From the NCBI GenBank assembly GCA_021648145.1, contig JAKITI010000002.1, positions 1 through 64,000 of the forward strand: 64,000 nucleotides of DNA. Direction: 5' to 3'. Position numbers and translations under genes: made by a program. This stretch comes from Gammaproteobacteria bacterium (GTDB taxonomy: Bacteria > Pseudomonadota > Gammaproteobacteria > JAADGQ01). Within the stretch, counting starts at the first letter, position 1, and the number at the start of each line of letters is the position of its first letter. The notes below the pieces were generated by a model. That model worked only from the letters and a program-made list of their open reading frames with translations, ran no database searches and was not told the origin of the DNA. Positions 45,101 to 57,877 of the stretch are shown here, piece by piece.

Positions 45101-46182
45101 AAGGTACAAAAATTACTCTGGAAGGCTTGGCTGAACTTCCTCGTGACAAGTGGTTTGAAATCCGTGTGGGTGATGATGCATTGGATACACAGCTCGAACA
45201 GTTGAATGAACAGTTGAAACAAGAGCAGAAAAACTTCGATGAGCGCTATGAAGAAAAGCGTAAAAAAATCAGTGCAGGAGACGACTTGGCTCCAGGCGTA
45301 TTGAAAATGGTCAAAGTTTACCTTGCTGTGAAACGTCGTATTCAACCAGGTGATAAAATGGCGGGTCGCCATGGAAATAAAGGTGTTATTTCCATGATTG
45401 TTCCAGTTGAGGATATGCCTTATATGGAAGATGGGACACCTGTTGATGTCGTTTTGAATCCGCTAGGCGTACCATCACGGATGAATATTGGGCAGATTCT
45501 TGAAACCCATCTTGGGTGGGCTGCCAAAGGTTTGGGCGCTAAAATTGGTAAAATGCTGGATACGCAATCAAGCCCTGAAGATATACGTAGTTTCTTGGAT
45601 CGTATTTATAACTCAAGTGGTAAAAAAGAAAATCTGAGCGAATTAACAAAAAAAGAAGTGATGACACTTGCCGGTAATTTACGTAGTGGTGTTCCAATGG
45701 CGACTCCAGTATTCGATGGCGCGGCTGAAACTGAAATAAAATATATGCTTAATTTGGCAGATTTGCCTGAGAGTGGTCAAACGACACTTTATGATGGCCG
45801 TACAGGTGAGGCATTTGATCGACCGGTCACCGTGGGCTATATGTACATGCTAAAACTTAATCACCTTGTTGATGATAAAATGCATGCGCGCTCTACAGGG
45901 CCATATAGTCTGGTTACGCAGCAGCCATTGGGTGGTAAAGCTCAGTTTGGTGGTCAGCGTTTTGGTGAAATGGAAGTCTGGGCGCTTGAGGCATACGGTG
46001 CGGCTTATACATTGAGTGAAATGTTGACGGTTAAATCGGATGATGTGGCAGGCAGAACAAAAATGTATAAAAATATTGTTGACGGAGATTATCGTATGGA
46101 AGCGGGCATGCCTGAATCATTTAATGTTCTACTGAAAGAGATCAGAGCGCTTGGTATCGATATCGAACTCGAACAAAAATAG
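42103..46182 (+). CDS. rpoB: DNA-directed RNA polymerase beta subunit
   Basis: This encodes 1359 residues and is full length. The rifampicin region ([33 protein letters not shown], given in two parts here) shows the usual sensitive-type residues. [13 protein letters not shown] near 1083 and the C-terminal [20 protein letters not shown] are intact. It forms part of the catalytic site with RpoC. Confidence 0.98.
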   Translation: MAYSFTDKKCIRNDFGVHESVLDVPFLLATQLESFRKFLQADTSPDKRDKTGLQAAFSSVFPISSYSGTAELQYVSYRLCEPAFDVKECQMRGAVYSAPLRVKIRLVIYGKEGSGDSRTVKDIKEQEVYMGELPLMTDSGTFIINGTERVIVSQLHRSPGVFFEHDKGKTHSSGKLLYSARIIPYRGSWLDFEFDPKDCVFVRIDRRRKLPVSILLRALGYTAEDILGMFFETNTLNLSHELVKLDLVVERLRGETLSFDIKDSSGEVVVEAGRRITSRHLRKIEKEGITSLVVPDEFVIEKVISHDVIDVESGEIIANANAVITEELLAALKESTVETIKVLYTNDFDRGSYISDTLRIEQATNELEAKIEIYRMMRPGDPPTEDAAVNLFKNLFFTSDRYDLSSVGRMKFNRRLGREGDSGPGILSNEDIIAVLSELINIKNGKGIVDDIDHLGNRRIRSVGEMVENQFRIGLVRVERAVKERLSLAESEGLMPQELINAKPVAAVIKEFFGSSQLSQFMDQNNPLSEVTHKRRVSALGPGGLTRERAGFEVRDVHTTHYGRVCPIETPEGPNIGLINSLAVYARTNEYGFLETPYQVVKDCKTTDEVRYLSAIEEGKYVIAQASTEMNNDGELVSDMISCRHQNETIFATSDRVQLMDVSPRQIVSVAASLIPFLEHDDANRALMGSNMQRQAVPTLIAEKPLVGTGMERTVAVDSGVTVVAKRGGLVDSVDAGRIVVRVNDEEAVAGEAGVDIYTLTKYQRSNQNTCINQRPLVNPGDVIARGDVLADGPSTDMADLALGQNMLVAFMPWNGYNFEDSILISERVVQEDRFTTIHIEELTCMARDTKLGSEEITADIPNVGEGALSKLDETGIVHIGAEVNPGDILVGKVTPKGETQLTPEEKLLRAIFGEKASDVKDTSLRVPSGKIGSVIDVRVFTRDGVEKDSRALANEAAELKKIKKDLADQFRIVEEDTYQRVESILLGKKSVKGPRGFKKGTKITLEGLAELPRDKWFEIRVGDDALDTQLEQLNEQLKQEQKNFDERYEEKRKKISAGDDLAPGVLKMVKVYLAVKRRIQPGDKMAGRHGNKGVISMIVPVEDMPYMEDGTPVDVVLNPLGVPSRMNIGQILETHLGWAAKGLGAKIGKMLDTQSSPEDIRSFLDRIYNSSGKKENLSELTKKEVMTLAGNLRSGVPMATPVFDGAAETEIKYMLNLADLPESGQTTLYDGRTGEAFDRPVTVGYMYMLKLNHLVDDKMHARSTGPYSLVTQQPLGGKAQFGGQRFGEMEVWALEAYGAAYTLSEMLTVKSDDVAGRTKMYKNIVDGDYRMEAGMPESFNVLLKEIRALGIDIELEQK

Positions 46183-46199
46183 CGACTATTGTGAAATAT

Positions 46200-46226
46200 C
46201 TGCCTTCATTAGTATAGTGAAGGCAG
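46200..46226 (+). other. Hairpin in the rpoB-rpoC gap (first)
   Basis: CTGCCTTCA (46200-46208) pairs perfectly with TGAAGGCAG (46218-46226) across nine bases, 18 bases after the rpoB stop. No T run follows. It may protect or process the transcript end. Confidence 0.45.
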
Positions 46227-46251
46227 GTAGACAAATTTATTAAAAGATTTA

Positions 46252-46280
46252 GTAACTATTCAGGTGAGCTGAATAGTTAC
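46252..46280 (+). other. Perfect 12-bp hairpin before rpoC
   Basis: GTAACTATTCAG (46252-46263) pairs perfectly with CTGAATAGTTAC (46269-46280) across a 5-base loop, 32 bases before the rpoC start. There is no T tract, so this is not a typical terminator; an RNA-processing or translational control role is possible. Confidence 0.5.
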
Positions 46281-46312
46281 AAGATTTATAACCTCGCGCA
46301 GGAGAAACGACG

Positions 46313-49300
46313 TTGAAAGACTTACTTAAGCTAATTCAACAAGGGCAGCCCGAAGAATTTGACCTTATTCGTATCGGTCTGGCTTCACCAGAAAAGATTC
46401 GTTCATGGTCATTTGGTGAGGTAAAAAAACCAGAAACTATTAATTACCGTACTTTTAAACCAGAGCGTGACGGACTGTTTTGTGCCAAAATTTTTGGCCC
46501 AATAAAAGACTATGAGTGTCTGTGTGGTAAATATAAACGATTAAAACACCGTGGTGTTATCTGTGAAAAATGTGGTGTAGAAGTTACACAGACTAAAGTT
46601 CGTCGTGAGCGTATGGCGCATATTGAACTGGCCAGTCCAGTGGCTCATATCTGGTTCTTGAAATCATTGCCTTCGCGTATGGGTCTTTTATTGGATATGA
46701 CTCTGCGTGATATTGAGCGCGTACTCTATTTTGAAGGGTTTGTTGTTATTGATCCTGGCATGACTACGTTAGAGCGTGGCCAATTAATGTCGGATGAAAC
46801 TTACTTTGAAGCGATTGAAGAGTTTGGTGATGAGTTTGATGCTCGAATGGGAGCTGAAGCTATACTTGAACTTTTGCGTTCATTAGACCTTGGGGCGGAA
46901 GTTGAAATACTTCGTGAAGAGATTGAAGCGAGTGGTTCGGAAAGCAAGATCAAAAAAATGCGGAAACGGCTTAAGTTGATTGAGGCATTTACTGAGTCAG
47001 ATAATAAACCTGAATGGATGATTATGAAGGTGCTGCCCATTCTGCCACCTGAATTGCGCCCTTTGGTACCGTTGGATGGAGGTCGTTTTGCAACATCAGA
47101 TTTAAATGATCTGTATCGTCGGGTTATTAACCGTAATAATCGATTGAAACGTCTGCTTGATTTGAATGCTCCTGATATTATCGTACGTAATGAAAAGCGT
47201 ATGTTGCAAGAATCAGTTGATGCACTATTGGACAATGGCCGTCGAGGTAAAGCGATTACAGGTTCTAATAAACGTCCGTTAAAATCATTAGCCGATATGA
47301 TTAAAGGCAAACAAGGACGTTTTCGTCAAAATCTTTTGGGCAAACGTGTTGATTACTCAGGTCGTTCAGTCATTGTGGTCGGGCCGACATTGCGCTTACA
47401 TCAGTGTGGTTTGCCTAAGAAAATGGCGTTGGAATTATTTAAACCATTTGTATTTGGCAAGCTTGAGCGCTTAGGTAAGGCGACAACGATTAAAGCAGCT
47501 AAAAAAATGGTTGAGCGTGAAGGGTCAGAAGTTTGGGGCGTGTTAGAGGATGTGATCCGTGAGCATCCAGTCATGCTTAATCGTGCACCTACTTTGCATC
47601 GTTTGGGTATTCAAGCATTTGAGCCTATTTTGATTGAAGGTAAAGCGATTCAGTTGCACCCCCTGGTTTGCACAGCATTTAATGCAGACTTTGATGGCGA
47701 TCAAATGGCCGTGCACGTACCGCTGTCTATTGAAGCACAGCTTGAAGCACGTGCATTGATGATGGCGACTAATAATATTCTATCTCCTGCCAGTGGTGAG
47801 CCGATTATCGTTCCTAGCCAGGATGTTGTTTTGGGTCTTTATTATATGACTCGAGAACGCATTAATGCTAAAGGTGAAGGAATGATCTTTAGTGGTGTTG
47901 ATGAAGTTCAGCGCGCCCGTGATTTAGGGGTTGTTGAAACACAAGCGAAAGTAACGGTGCGAATTACCGAGTGTCAGATAGATGAATCGGGTCATAAAAC
48001 AAGAAGTACTCGCCGCATTGAAACAACCGTAGGTCGAGCGATATTGTCATCCATTCTTCCTGAAGGTCTCTCCTTTGATCTTGTTAATCAAAGGATGACT
48101 AAGAAAAATATTTCAGCATTAATTAATACCTGTTATCGCCAATTAGAACTGAAAGAAACGGTTATTTTTGCTGATCAGTTAATGTACATGGGCTTCAGGC
48201 AGGCAACTCTTTCCGGTGTTTCGGTCTGTGCTAACGATATGGAAGTGCCAGAGGAAAAAAAATCTATTATTGATGCGGCTGAAACGGAAGTTAAAGAAAT
48301 TGAAAGTCAGTATACGTCTGGCTTGCTGACGAATGGTGAGCGCTATAACAAGGTGGTTGATATTTGGTCGCGTACTAATGATCAAGTTGCCAATGCAATG
48401 ATGGAAAAATTGGGTAGTGAGATCGTTGCTGACAAAGATGGTAAAGACGTTAGGCAAGACAGCTTTAATTCTATCTATATGATGGCCGATTCAGGTGCTC
48501 GTGGTAGTGCCGCACAAATTCGGCAATTAGCAGGTATGCGTGGCTTGATGGCAAAACCAGATGGTTCAATTATTGAGACTCCGATTACTGCAAATTTCCG
48601 TGAAGGTCTGAATGTATTGCAATACTTTATTTCGACGCATGGTGCTCGTAAAGGTCTGGCCGATACGGCACTTAAAACGGCTAACTCAGGGTATTTAACG
48701 CGCCGTCTGGTTGATATTGCTCAAGATCTTGTTGTTTCGGAAGATGATTGTGGAACGGTTCATGGTTTGCAGATGACTCCGCTCGTTGAAGGGAGTGAGG
48801 TTGTTGAGCCATTACGCGAACGTGTGTTGGGTCGTGTTGTTGTAGAAGACGTTATGACGCCAGGTGCAGAAGATGAAGTTGCTGTGCCGGTCGGTACCTT
48901 GCTTGATGAGGCGTGGGTTGATCATCTTGAGTCATTAAGTGTTGACCAGGTTGTTGTGCGCTCCCCGATTACTTGTGAAACACGTTATGGGATCTGTGCC
49001 AAATGTTATGGGCGTGATCTTGGTCGTGGTCACTTAGTAAATCGCGGTGAGTCTGTGGGTGTTATTGCCGCACAATCTATCGGTGAACCAGGTACGCAGT
49101 TAACAATGCGTACATTCCATATTGGTGGTGCGGCATCTCGTGCGGCAGCTGATAACAATATCGAAATTAAAACTGTTGGAATAGGCCACCTGCACAACAT
49201 TAAGCTGGTTAAACATGCCAGTGGTGATAATGTTGCAGTATCTCGTTCAGGTGAATTAACTGTTGTCGATGAGTTTGGTCGAGAAAAAGAGCGTTATAAA

Positions 49301-50530
49301 GTGCCTTACGGTGCGATTTTATCAATTAGTGATGGTGATACTGTTGAGTCACGTCAAGTTGTTGCAACATGGGATCCGCATACACACCCTGTAATTACAG
49401 AGGTTGCTGGATATTTGAAATACAGTGACTTTGTTGATGGTGTTACAGTTGAAAGGCATACAGATGAAATAACAGGTCTTTCAAGTCTGGTAGTTTCTGA
49501 TCCTAAACAGCGTGGCAGTATGGCAAAAGATTTGCGCCCAATGGTTAAGCTTGTTGATGAAAATGGTGAAGATTTGTGTATCGCAGGCACAAATATTCCT
49601 GCAGTATACTTTTTACCAGTCGGTGCTATCGTTAGTATTGATAACGGTGCGGAAGTGGGTGTAGGTGATGTTATTGCACGTATTCCGCAAGAAACATCAA
49701 AAACACGTGATATTACCGGTGGTTTACCGCGTGTTGCCGATTTGTTTGAGGCGCGTAAGCCAAAAGAGCCGTTTGTATTGGCAGAAATTTCAGGTACTTT
49801 CAGTTTTGGTAAGGAGACAAAAGGTAAGCGCAGACTTGTGATTACTCCTAAGGATGGTGAAGTATATGAAGAGTTGATTCCAAAATGGCGTCATGTGCTT
49901 GTCTTCGAAGGTGAAACGGTTGAACGTGGTGAAGTTATTGTTGATGGCTCTCCAAACCCTCATGATATTTTGAGACTGCTTGGGATTTCAGAGGTCTCAA
50001 CCTATATTATTAATGAAGTACAAGAAGTGTATCGTTTGCAGGGCGTTAAGATTAACGATAAGCATATTGAGTGTATTGTTCGTCAAATGTTGCGGAAAGT
50101 TGAAATTTCTGATGAAGGGGATACCCGCTTTATTAAAGACGAGCAGATGGATTGGCCGCGTGTTCTTGAAGCAAACGAGCTTTTGAAGAAAGGGCAGCGT
50201 CCAGCCAGCTATCAAACGTTATTGTTAGGGATTACTAAAGCTTCATTGGCAACCGAGTCTTTTATTTCTGCGGCTTCGTTCCAAGAGACAACGCGGGTCT
50301 TGACTGAGGCGGCGGTACGAGGTAAAACGGATGATTTACAAGGGTTGAAAGAAAATGTAATTGTCGGTCGATTGATTCCAGCCGGTACTGGTATGGCTCA
50401 TCATGATGAATGCCAGAAGCGAATGGATCAATTGAAGGGGAAAGGTAGCCCGTCTGATTCGCCAGGAAAGATTACAACGACTGAAGTAGAAGAGGCTCTT
50501 ACTCAAGCCTTGAATGCGTCAGAGTTATAG
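46313..50530 (+). CDS. rpoC: DNA-directed RNA polymerase beta-prime subunit
   Basis: This encodes 1405 residues from TTG 46313, with CAGGAG upstream. The magnesium-binding NADFDGDQM is at 457-465 (Asp459, Asp461, Asp463). Zinc sites [21 protein letters not shown] near the N-terminus and the [16 protein letters not shown] region are intact. Confidence 0.98.
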   Translation: MKDLLKLIQQGQPEEFDLIRIGLASPEKIRSWSFGEVKKPETINYRTFKPERDGLFCAKIFGPIKDYECLCGKYKRLKHRGVICEKCGVEVTQTKVRRERMAHIELASPVAHIWFLKSLPSRMGLLLDMTLRDIERVLYFEGFVVIDPGMTTLERGQLMSDETYFEAIEEFGDEFDARMGAEAILELLRSLDLGAEVEILREEIEASGSESKIKKMRKRLKLIEAFTESDNKPEWMIMKVLPILPPELRPLVPLDGGRFATSDLNDLYRRVINRNNRLKRLLDLNAPDIIVRNEKRMLQESVDALLDNGRRGKAITGSNKRPLKSLADMIKGKQGRFRQNLLGKRVDYSGRSVIVVGPTLRLHQCGLPKKMALELFKPFVFGKLERLGKATTIKAAKKMVEREGSEVWGVLEDVIREHPVMLNRAPTLHRLGIQAFEPILIEGKAIQLHPLVCTAFNADFDGDQMAVHVPLSIEAQLEARALMMATNNILSPASGEPIIVPSQDVVLGLYYMTRERINAKGEGMIFSGVDEVQRARDLGVVETQAKVTVRITECQIDESGHKTRSTRRIETTVGRAILSSILPEGLSFDLVNQRMTKKNISALINTCYRQLELKETVIFADQLMYMGFRQATLSGVSVCANDMEVPEEKKSIIDAAETEVKEIESQYTSGLLTNGERYNKVVDIWSRTNDQVANAMMEKLGSEIVADKDGKDVRQDSFNSIYMMADSGARGSAAQIRQLAGMRGLMAKPDGSIIETPITANFREGLNVLQYFISTHGARKGLADTALKTANSGYLTRRLVDIAQDLVVSEDDCGTVHGLQMTPLVEGSEVVEPLRERVLGRVVVEDVMTPGAEDEVAVPVGTLLDEAWVDHLESLSVDQVVVRSPITCETRYGICAKCYGRDLGRGHLVNRGESVGVIAAQSIGEPGTQLTMRTFHIGGAASRAAADNNIEIKTVGIGHLHNIKLVKHASGDNVAVSRSGELTVVDEFGREKERYKVPYGAILSISDGDTVESRQVVATWDPHTHPVITEVAGYLKYSDFVDGVTVERHTDEITGLSSLVVSDPKQRGSMAKDLRPMVKLVDENGEDLCIAGTNIPAVYFLPVGAIVSIDNGAEVGVGDVIARIPQETSKTRDITGGLPRVADLFEARKPKEPFVLAEISGTFSFGKETKGKRRLVITPKDGEVYEELIPKWRHVLVFEGETVERGEVIVDGSPNPHDILRLLGISEVSTYIINEVQEVYRLQGVKINDKHIECIVRQMLRKVEISDEGDTRFIKDEQMDWPRVLEANELLKKGQRPASYQTLLLGITKASLATESFISAASFQETTRVLTEAAVRGKTDDLQGLKENVIVGRLIPAGTGMAHHDECQKRMDQLKGKGSPSDSPGKITTTEVEEALTQALNASEL

Positions 50531-50654
50531 TTTAAATAGTTGTGAAATAGCAATTTATCTTGATTTTTACTTTCAAGTAAATTGCTGCTTCTTTGTTATT
50601 GCGGCCTGTTTGAAAAGAAAGTTATAAAAAGAGGTTATATTTTATAATTTCTTC

Positions 50655-50683
50655 TTGACAGTGTCGCAATAGATCACTAGAAT
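50655..50683 (+). promoter_or_regulatory. Sigma70 promoter of the str operon
   Basis: TTGACA (50655-50660), a 17-base spacer and TAGAAT (50678-50683) form a near-consensus promoter, followed by a GC-rich CTGCGGAC start region. It lies 125 bases before rpsL and should drive rpsL-rpsG-fusA-tuf and beyond. Confidence 0.75.
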
Positions 50684-50808
50684 CTGCGGACTTTGTTGGC
50701 AGGTGTCAGCGTAAAATTTACATTGTTTGTTGGGCGTTAATTTGCTGGATTATCAGGTGAGGTCTGGGTAGGTGAGCGTTTGGCTATTTATAGTTGGTCG
50801 GAGATTTC

Positions 50809-51183
50809 ATGACAACAATTAACCAGTTAGTTCGCAAGCCTCGGAGTCGCAAAAAGGTAAAAAGTAATGTGCCTGCGCTTGAGGGTTGTCCGCAAAAGCG
50901 AGGGGTGTGTACGAGGGTCTACACCACTACACCAAAAAAACCAAACTCCGCGATGCGTAAAGTGGCTCGTGTGCGCTTAACTAACGGTATGGAAGTGACC
51001 AGTTATATTGGTGGTGAAGGTCATAATCTTCAAGAGCATTCAGTGATTTTGATTCGAGGAGGTCGCGTAAAAGATCTTCCTGGTGTTCGTTATCACACTG
51101 TTCGAGGGAGTTTGGATACCTCAGGTGTGAGTGACCGTCGTCAAGGTCGCTCAAAATACGGTGCTAAGCGCCCTAAATCATAA
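50809..51183 (+). CDS. rpsL: 30S ribosomal protein S12
   Basis: This encodes 124 residues from ATG 50809. It sits at the decoding centre. The streptomycin-related residues look wild type: [15 protein letters not shown] and [12 protein letters not shown]. Confidence 0.97.
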   Translation: MTTINQLVRKPRSRKKVKSNVPALEGCPQKRGVCTRVYTTTPKKPNSAMRKVARVRLTNGMEVTSYIGGEGHNLQEHSVILIRGGRVKDLPGVRYHTVRGSLDTSGVSDRRQGRSKYGAKRPKS

Positions 51184-51208
51184 ATGAATTTTTTGGATAT
51201 ATAGCGGA

Positions 51209-51682
51209 ATGTCAAGAAGAAGAGTTGCTGGTAAGCGTAAGATCCTTCCCGAGCCTAAGTTCGGTGATCTTGTTTTAGCTAAATTTATAAATATCGTTAT
51301 GCAAGACGGTAAGAAGTCTGTTGCTGAAAAGATTGTTTATGGTGCGCTTGATGTGGTAAGTGAGCGGAAAAAAACGGATGAAGTGCTTGTTTTGTTTAAT
51401 AATGCTCTTGAGGCGATAAGTCCTATGGTTGAGGTTAAATCTCGCCGTGTAGGTGGAGCAACTTATCAGGTTCCGATCGAAGTTCGTGCTGATCGTCGTG
51501 TGGCACTAGCAATGCGTTGGTTGGTGGATGCTTCTCAGCGTCGTAATGAAAAAACAATGCGTTTGCGTTTGGCAGGTGAGATTGTTGATGCTTGTGAAGG
51601 TCGTGGTTCAGCGGTCAAAAAGCGTGAAGATACACATAGAATGGCTGAGGCAAATAAAGCATTTTCACACTACCGTTGGTAG
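51209..51682 (+). CDS. rpsG: 30S ribosomal protein S7
   Basis: This encodes 157 residues. It starts 3' domain assembly of 16S r[23 protein letters not shown] and [20 protein letters not shown] are typical. It is 25 bases from rpsL, too short for the long S7-binding spacer of E. coli. Confidence 0.97.
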   Translation: MSRRRVAGKRKILPEPKFGDLVLAKFINIVMQDGKKSVAEKIVYGALDVVSERKKTDEVLVLFNNALEAISPMVEVKSRRVGGATYQVPIEVRADRRVALAMRWLVDASQRRNEKTMRLRLAGEIVDACEGRGSAVKKREDTHRMAEANKAFSHYRW

Positions 51683-51694
51683 AAAGGTGTTTGT

Positions 51695-53794
51695 GTGGTG
51701 CGCAATACGCCTATTGATAGGTATCGGAATGTCGGGGTTATGGCTCATATTGATGCCGGAAAAACGACGACCACAGAGCGTATTCTCTACTATACGGGAG
51801 TATCTCACAAAATAGGCGAAGTCCATGATGGTGCGGCAGCCATGGATTGGATGGAGCAAGAACAGGAGCGGGGGATTACGATTACCTCTGCTGCAACAAC
51901 TTGTTATTGGTCGGGTATGGCGGGGCAGTTTTCGTCGCATCGAATTAATATTATAGATACACCGGGGCATGTAGATTTTACTGTCGAGGTGGAACGCTCA
52001 TTGCGAGTGCTTGATGGCGTTATAGCTGTTTTTTGTTCTGTGGGTGGTGTCGAGCCTCAGTCCGAAACGGTGTGGCGTCAAGCGAATAAGTATAATATTC
52101 CGCGAATAGCTTTTGTTAATAAGATGGATCGCTCTGGTGCAGATTTTTTTCGAGTTGTTAGGCAGCTTGAAGAGCGTCTTGGGGCAAAGCCATTGCCAAC
52201 GCAGTTGCCGATTGGTGCTGAAGATCAATTTGAGGGCGTGGTTGATCTTATTGAAATGAAGGCCATATATTGGGATGATTCAACCCAAGGTATGAAGTTC
52301 AGAGAGTGTGAGATCCCAGAATCGATGCTGGAAGAATGTCAGGAGTGGCGTGAAAGTTTGGTTGAGGCTGCGGCCGAAGCTGATGAGGCGTTGATAGATA
52401 AATATCTGGAAACAGGTGGATTGTCAGCTGACGAAATAAAGGCTGGATTGAGAGTCCGTACGCTTAAGGCTGAAGTGGTTCCCGTGATGTGCGGGTCAGC
52501 TTTTAAAAATAAAGGTGTGCAAACTGTTCTGGATGGATGTATAGAATATTTGCCGAGTCCAGTGGATAGACCGGCAATTGAAGGAGTTGTTGAAGATTCT
52601 GATGATGAGCCAGTTGTGCGTAAAGCCTCTGATGCTGAGCCTTTTTCGGCACTTGCTTTTAAAATAGCTTCTGACCCATTTGTTGGTACGTTGATATTTT
52701 TTCGTGTTTATTCTGGTGTTATAAAGGCTGGGGACACTATTTATAACGCGACTCGTGGAAAGAAAGAGAGGATTGGACGGTTGGTGCAGATGCACTCCAA
52801 TACTCGTGAAGATGTTAAAGAAGTTTGTGCAGGTGATATTGCCGCTGCAATTGGTTTGAAAAGTGTTGCGACTGGCGATACGTTATGTGAAATAGGAAAG
52901 CCGATCATTCTGGAAAAAATGGATTTTCCAGTGCCAGTAATATCGGTCGCAGTAGAGCCAAGAACTCTAGCAGATCAAGAAAAGATGGGGGTCGCTCTGG
53001 GTAAGTTAGCCCAAGAGGATCCTACTTTTAAAGTCGCTACAGATGAAGAGTCTGGGCAGCTAATTATTTCAGGAATGGGTGAGTTGCATCTTGATATAAT
53101 TGTTGATCGGATGCGTCGCGAATTTGGGGTTGAGGCCAATATTGGTGAGCCGCAGGTTGCGTATCGAGAAACAGTTCGTTTGTCAGTAGAGCAAGAAGGT
53201 AAGTTTGTCCGTCAGTCTGGAGGGCGTGGTCAATATGGTCATGTGTGGTTGCGTATAGAGCCATTGCCGTCTGGATCTGGGTATGAGTTTGTTAATGAAA
53301 TTGTTGCTGGATCAGTGCCTAAAGAATTTATTCCTGCAGTGGATAAAGGTGTGCAGGAGCAGATGGAAGGCGGGGTTGTCGCCGGTTTTCCAGTTGTTGA
53401 TATAAAGGTTACGCTCTATGACGGTTCATTTCATGATGTAGACTCAAATGAAATGGCATTTAAAATTGCTGGTTCTATGGCGTTTAGAGAAGGTGTTAGT
53501 CGAGCGAATCCTGTGCTTCTGGAGCCAGTTATGAAAGTTGAGGTTGTTAGTCCCGAGGATTATGTGGGGGATGTGATGGGTGATTTGAACCGCCGAAGGG
53601 GGCTGGTTCAAGGGATGGATAACTCACCGTCAGGTACTATTGTTAAAGCAGAAGTACCTTTGAAAGAGATGTTTGGGTATGCGACATCTTTACGTTCTGC
53701 AACGCAAGGGCGTGCGACTTACAGTATGAAGTTTTCTGAATACGCCGAGGTGCCTGCAAATATCGCCAGCGAATTTTTAGAGAGATTTGCCTAG
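51695..53794 (+). CDS. fusA: Elongation factor G
   Basis: This encodes 699 residues from a GTG start ([12 protein letters not shown]). It drives translocation with GTP. G1 is AHIDAGKTT (17-25); DTPGHVDF and [10 protein letters not shown] are intact, as are domains IV and V ([33 protein letters not shown]). Confidence 0.97.
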   Translation: MVRNTPIDRYRNVGVMAHIDAGKTTTTERILYYTGVSHKIGEVHDGAAAMDWMEQEQERGITITSAATTCYWSGMAGQFSSHRINIIDTPGHVDFTVEVERSLRVLDGVIAVFCSVGGVEPQSETVWRQANKYNIPRIAFVNKMDRSGADFFRVVRQLEERLGAKPLPTQLPIGAEDQFEGVVDLIEMKAIYWDDSTQGMKFRECEIPESMLEECQEWRESLVEAAAEADEALIDKYLETGGLSADEIKAGLRVRTLKAEVVPVMCGSAFKNKGVQTVLDGCIEYLPSPVDRPAIEGVVEDSDDEPVVRKASDAEPFSALAFKIASDPFVGTLIFFRVYSGVIKAGDTIYNATRGKKERIGRLVQMHSNTREDVKEVCAGDIAAAIGLKSVATGDTLCEIGKPIILEKMDFPVPVISVAVEPRTLADQEKMGVALGKLAQEDPTFKVATDEESGQLIISGMGELHLDIIVDRMRREFGVEANIGEPQVAYRETVRLSVEQEGKFVRQSGGRGQYGHVWLRIEPLPSGSGYEFVNEIVAGSVPKEFIPAVDKGVQEQMEGGVVAGFPVVDIKVTLYDGSFHDVDSNEMAFKIAGSMAFREGVSRANPVLLEPVMKVEVVSPEDYVGDVMGDLNRRRGLVQGMDNSPSGTIVKAEVPLKEMFGYATSLRSATQGRATYSMKFSEYAEVPANIASEFLERFA

Positions 53795-53844
53795 TACAAA
53801 GGTGAAAACAGGGTTGAAAATTAATATTAACGAGGTAACAGTCA

Positions 53845-55035
53845 GTGTCTAAGGAAAAGTTTGAACGCACGAAGCCGCATATAAACGTAGGTACGATTGG
53901 TCACGTAGATCACGGTAAAACGACGTTGACAGCGGCATTAACAAAAGTATTAGCAGAGCTGCATGGTGGTGAGTTTAAAGCTTACGATCAAATAGATAAT
54001 GCTCCAGAAGAGCGCGCACGTGGTATCACGATTGCGACCGCCCATGTTGAGTATGAATCTGCAAATCGTCACTATGCGCATGTTGACTGTCCTGGACATG
54101 CTGATTATGTAAAAAACATGATCACCGGCGCAGCGCAGATGGATGGAGCCATTCTGGTCTGTTCAGCAGCCGATGGTCCAATGCCACAAACGCGAGAGCA
54201 TATTTTGTTATCACGCCAAGTCGGTGTACCCTATATCGTCGTGTTTCTGAATAAAGCCGACATGGTTGACGATGAAGAGCTGCTTGAACTGGTTGAAATG
54301 GAAGTGCGTGAACTTCTGGATAGCTATGACTTTCCAGGGGATGACACCCCGGTTATTATCGGCTCAGCACTGAAAGCAATTGAAGGCGACACCAGCGATA
54401 TCGGTGTTCCAGCTATAATGAAGCTGGTAGAAGCGATGGATACCTATTTTCCGGAGCCAGAGAGAGCCATTGATGGTGACTTTCTGATGCCAGTGGAAGA
54501 TGTGTTCTCGATCTCAGGTCGAGGCACAGTGGTAACAGGTCGAATTGAGCGCGGTATTGTCAAAGTAGGCGAAGAGATTGCTATTGTTGGTATCAAAGAC
54601 ACCGTCAACACGACTTGTACTGGAGTGGAAATGTTCCGCAAGTTGCTTGACGAAGGTCGAGCGGGTGACAATGTAGGTGTGCTTTTACGTGGAACCAAGC
54701 GAGAAGAAGTCGAGCGTGGCCAGGTATTGGCTAAGCCAGAGTCAATTACACCGCATACGAAATTTGAAGCAGAAGTTTACGTTCTGTCGAAAGATGAAGG
54801 AGGGCGTCATACGCCATTTTTTAATGGTTACCGTCCGCAGTTCTATTTTCGTACGACGGATGTCACAGGAGCTTGTGATCTTCCAGAAGGAGTTGAAATG
54901 GTCATGCCGGGTGATAATGTGCAAATGACAGTGAGTCTGATTGCTCCGATTGCAATGGAAGACGGATTGCGATTTGCAATTCGCGAAGGTGGACGTACCG
55001 TAGGTGCGGGTGTTGTTGCAAAAATTATTGAGTAA
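53845..55035 (+). CDS. tuf: Elongation factor Tu (second copy)
   Basis: This encodes 396 residues, start GTG 53845, with a protein identical to the first copy at 37207-38397. The base sequences agree from the GTG through the last sense codon wherever I compared them and diverge right outside. This is the fus-linked tuf of the str operon. It runs six bases before rpsJ. Confidence 0.97.
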   Translation: MSKEKFERTKPHINVGTIGHVDHGKTTLTAALTKVLAELHGGEFKAYDQIDNAPEERARGITIATAHVEYESANRHYAHVDCPGHADYVKNMITGAAQMDGAILVCSAADGPMPQTREHILLSRQVGVPYIVVFLNKADMVDDEELLELVEMEVRELLDSYDFPGDDTPVIIGSALKAIEGDTSDIGVPAIMKLVEAMDTYFPEPERAIDGDFLMPVEDVFSISGRGTVVTGRIERGIVKVGEEIAIVGIKDTVNTTCTGVEMFRKLLDEGRAGDNVGVLLRGTKREEVERGQVLAKPESITPHTKFEAEVYVLSKDEGGRHTPFFNGYRPQFYFRTTDVTGACDLPEGVEMVMPGDNVQMTVSLIAPIAMEDGLRFAIREGGRTVGAGVVAKIIE

Positions 55036-55041
55036 TAGATA

Positions 55042-55353
55042 ATGACAAACCAAAAAATTAGAATTAGCCTAAGTGCTTTTGATCATCGATTGATCGATTT
55101 TTCTGCTGCAGAAATTGCGGAGACGGCTAAGCGAACAGGTGCGCGCGTAGTGGGCCCTATTCCTTTGCCAACTCGTAAGGAAAAATTTACAATTTTAATT
55201 TCACCTCATGTCAATAAAGATGCACGTGATCAGTATGAAATTAGAACTCATAAGCGTTTGATTGATATCGTTGAGCCGACAGAAAAAACAGTTGATGCGC
55301 TGATGCGCCTTGATCTGGCTGCGGGTGTTGACGTTCGTATTAAGCTCAATTAA
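55042..55353 (+). CDS. rpsJ: 30S ribosomal protein S10
   Basis: This encodes 103 residues and is also the NusB partner in antitermination (NusE). [20 protein letters not shown] and [20 protein letters not shown] are typical. The six-base gap after tuf leaves no room for the L4-controlled S10 leader known in E. coli. Confidence 0.97.
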   Translation: MTNQKIRISLSAFDHRLIDFSAAEIAETAKRTGARVVGPIPLPTRKEKFTILISPHVNKDARDQYEIRTHKRLIDIVEPTEKTVDALMRLDLAAGVDVRIKLN

Positions 55354-55398
55354 TTGACTGTTTAAAATAGTCAGAATTGTTTGTAGAGGATTAGATCG

Positions 55399-56043
55399 AT
55401 GGCGATCGGATTGGTAGGGCGAAAGCTCGGAATGACTCGGGTTTTTACTGAGAATGGTGCTTCAACTCCAGTGACGGTAGTAAGTGTTGAGTTAAATCGA
55501 ATAACACAAATTAAGACGCTGGAAAATGATGGTTATTATGCGTTGCAAGTGGCAACAGGGGAGCGACGTGCTTCGCGTGTCACAAAACCAATGGCGGGTC
55601 ACTATTCAAAAGCAGGTGTTGCCGCAGGCCGTGGTTTATGGGAGTTTCGTATTGATGAGTCTGAGGTTTCAGATTTTGAAGTGGGCGGTTCTCTGGATGC
55701 GACACAATTTGAGGTTGGTCAAAAGATTGATGTGATTGGCACAACGATTGGTAAGGGTTTTGCAGGAACAATAAAGCGTCATAACTTTGCTATGGGTGAT
55801 GCAACTCATGGTAACTCGCTTTCTCATAGATCTGCTGGTGCCATTGGCCAATGCCAGACTCCTGGGCGAGTATTTAAAGGAAAGAAAATGGCTGGTCACA
55901 TGGGCAATGTTAGACGTACGATTCAAAATCTTGAGATTGTTAAGGTTGATGTAGATCGAAACTTTATTTTGGTAAAAGGCGCTGTTCCTGGAGCTAAGAA
56001 TGGTGACCTCTTTATTCAGCCAGCAGTTAAAGCTAAGAAATAG
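55399..56043 (+). CDS. rplC: 50S ribosomal protein L3
   Basis: This encodes 214 residues. It is an early assembly protein near the peptidyl-transferase centre. [17 protein letters not shown] and [20 protein letters not shown] carry the family pattern, including the Gln that PrmB methylates in relatives. Confidence 0.97.
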   Translation: MAIGLVGRKLGMTRVFTENGASTPVTVVSVELNRITQIKTLENDGYYALQVATGERRASRVTKPMAGHYSKAGVAAGRGLWEFRIDESEVSDFEVGGSLDATQFEVGQKIDVIGTTIGKGFAGTIKRHNFAMGDATHGNSLSHRSAGAIGQCQTPGRVFKGKKMAGHMGNVRRTIQNLEIVKVDVDRNFILVKGAVPGAKNGDLFIQPAVKAKK

Positions 56044-56055
56044 TAGGAGTTATCT

Positions 56056-56676
56056 GTGGAATTAACAATTCATAGTTTTGGTGGTGGCGCAAAAGGTGAT
56101 GCGTTGACTGTGTCTGATATAGTATTTGATAGTAGTTTCAATGAGCCATTGGTGCATCAGGTGGTTACTGCGTATTTGGCAACGGGTCGAAGTGGAACTG
56201 TGGCACAAAAAACACGCTCACAAGTAAGTGGGGGTGGAGCCAAGCCATTTCGTCAGAAAGGAACAGGTCGTGCACGAGCTGGAACAATTCGGAGCCCATT
56301 GTGGCGTTCAGGCGGCGTGACATTTGCAGCTGCTCCGCGTGACTATAGTCAGAAAGTCAATCGTAAAATGTATATTCGTGCATTTCGTTCGATTTTTTCT
56401 GAGTTGGTTCGCCAGGATCGCTTGAAGGTTGTTGAAAATTTTTTAATTGAAGCACCTAAAACCAAGATTTTAATTGAAAAGTTAAAAGGCATGGGTTTAG
56501 GTAAAGTGTTATTAGTTCAGGATGTCGAAAGTGCAGATCTTGAGTTGGCATCAAGGAATATTCCTAATGTTTTGGTCTCTAATGTGAGGTCACTTTCACC
56601 AGCAACATTGATTGGTTTTGATCATGTTCTTGTATCAGCCAGTGCGCTGAAGAGTGTGGAGGAGAAGTTCTCATGA
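56056..56676 (+). CDS. rplD: 50S ribosomal protein L4
   Basis: This encodes 206 residues from GTG 56056, with AGGAG upstream. It lines the exit tunnel. The tunnel loop [18 protein letters not shown] is intact. It overlaps rplW by four bases. In enterics L4 represses the S10 operon. Confidence 0.96.
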   Translation: MELTIHSFGGGAKGDALTVSDIVFDSSFNEPLVHQVVTAYLATGRSGTVAQKTRSQVSGGGAKPFRQKGTGRARAGTIRSPLWRSGGVTFAAAPRDYSQKVNRKMYIRAFRSIFSELVRQDRLKVVENFLIEAPKTKILIEKLKGMGLGKVLLVQDVESADLELASRNIPNVLVSNVRSLSPATLIGFDHVLVSASALKSVEEKFS

Positions 56677-56966
56677 ACAAAGAACGTTTGTTAAGTATTA
56701 TTTTGGCTCCTGTTGTTTCAGAAAAAAGTACAATTTGTGCAGAATCGAGTAATCGTTTTGTTTTTAAAGTAGCCAAAGAAGCAACAAAACCAGAAATAAA
56801 ACGTGCAATAAATTTATTGTTTGATGTTGATGTTGAGTCAGTATCTACAAGTAACGTAAAAGGCAAGCGTAAGCGCTTTGGTGCAATTCAAGGACGTCGC
56901 GCAAATTGGAAAAAAGCTTTTGTTAAGCTTAAACCAGGCCAGGATATAGATTTTTCTTTAACATAA
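56673..56966 (+). CDS. rplW: 50S ribosomal protein L23
   Basis: This encodes 97 residues. It sits at the tunnel exit and docks trigger factor and [18 protein letters not shown] and [20 protein letters not shown] are typical. Confidence 0.97.
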   Translation: MNKERLLSIILAPVVSEKSTICAESSNRFVFKVAKEATKPEIKRAINLLFDVDVESVSTSNVKGKRKRFGAIQGRRANWKKAFVKLKPGQDIDFSLT

Positions 56967-57019
56967 GACTTGTTTTATATCTGCTTAGAAGTTGAATTTG
57001 AAATTTACGGAAGTTTAAA

Positions 57020-57847
57020 ATGGCGCTAGTCAAAGTAAAACCAACATCTGCGGGACGTCGCTTTGTTGTTAAAGTGGTTAATCCTGATCTCCATAAAGGA
57101 GCACCGCATGCACCGCTTTTAGAAAAGCTCTCTAAAAGTGGTGGGCGCAATAATATGGGGCGCATTACTGTTCGTCATCGTGGTGGTGGTCATAAGCGCC
57201 ACTATCGCATTATTGACTTCAAAAGAACTAAAGACGGTGTCCCAGCTCAAGTAGAGCGAATTGAGTATGATCCTAATCGTACAGCAAATATCGCTTTGCT
57301 CTTGTATGTTGATGGTGAAAGACGTTATATTGTCGCGCCTGATAAATTGAAAGTGGGTGATGAGGTTATTTCGGGATCAGAGTCACCTATTAAAACAGGA
57401 AATTGTCTGTCCCTGCGTAACATACCATTGGGTACGGTCATTCACTGTGTTGAAATGAAAGTCGGAAAAGGCGCTCAGATTGCAAGAAGCGCTGGGTCAT
57501 CGGCTCAGCTGGTTGCTAAAGAGGGTGTTCATGCTACTTTGAGGTTACGCTCAGGTGAGATGCGTAAAATACGCATTGAATGTCGTGCTGTGATTGGAAG
57601 TGTGGGTAATGCTGAGCATGGCTTGCGTTCTTACGGGAAGGCGGGCGCTAAACGTTGGAAAGGTATACGTCCCACGGTGAGGGGTGTCGTGATGAATCCG
57701 GTAGATCATCCCCACGGTGGAGGTGAAGGACGCACATCAGGTGGTCGTCATCCAGTCACTCCATGGGGTGTTCCGACGAAAGGTTATAAGACACGAAAAA
57801 ACAAGCGTACAGATGGTTTGATTGTATCGCGTCGCAAAAAACGTTAA
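57020..57847 (+). CDS. rplB: 50S ribosomal protein L2
   Basis: This encodes 275 residues. It is needed for peptidyl-transferase activity and subunit joining. [19 protein letters not shown] and the C-terminal [20 protein letters not shown] with its functional His are intact. Confidence 0.98.
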   Translation: MALVKVKPTSAGRRFVVKVVNPDLHKGAPHAPLLEKLSKSGGRNNMGRITVRHRGGGHKRHYRIIDFKRTKDGVPAQVERIEYDPNRTANIALLLYVDGERRYIVAPDKLKVGDEVISGSESPIKTGNCLSLRNIPLGTVIHCVEMKVGKGAQIARSAGSSAQLVAKEGVHATLRLRSGEMRKIRIECRAVIGSVGNAEHGLRSYGKAGAKRWKGIRPTVRGVVMNPVDHPHGGGEGRTSGGRHPVTPWGVPTKGYKTRKNKRTDGLIVSRRKKR

Positions 57848-57877
57848 ATAAAATTAAGTTAACATAGGAGCTTGTAG

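Noticed and set aside
46801-47310. 169-residue open frame opposite rpoC
   Set aside because: Antisense to conserved rpoC, Ser- and Arg-rich and without any family pattern.
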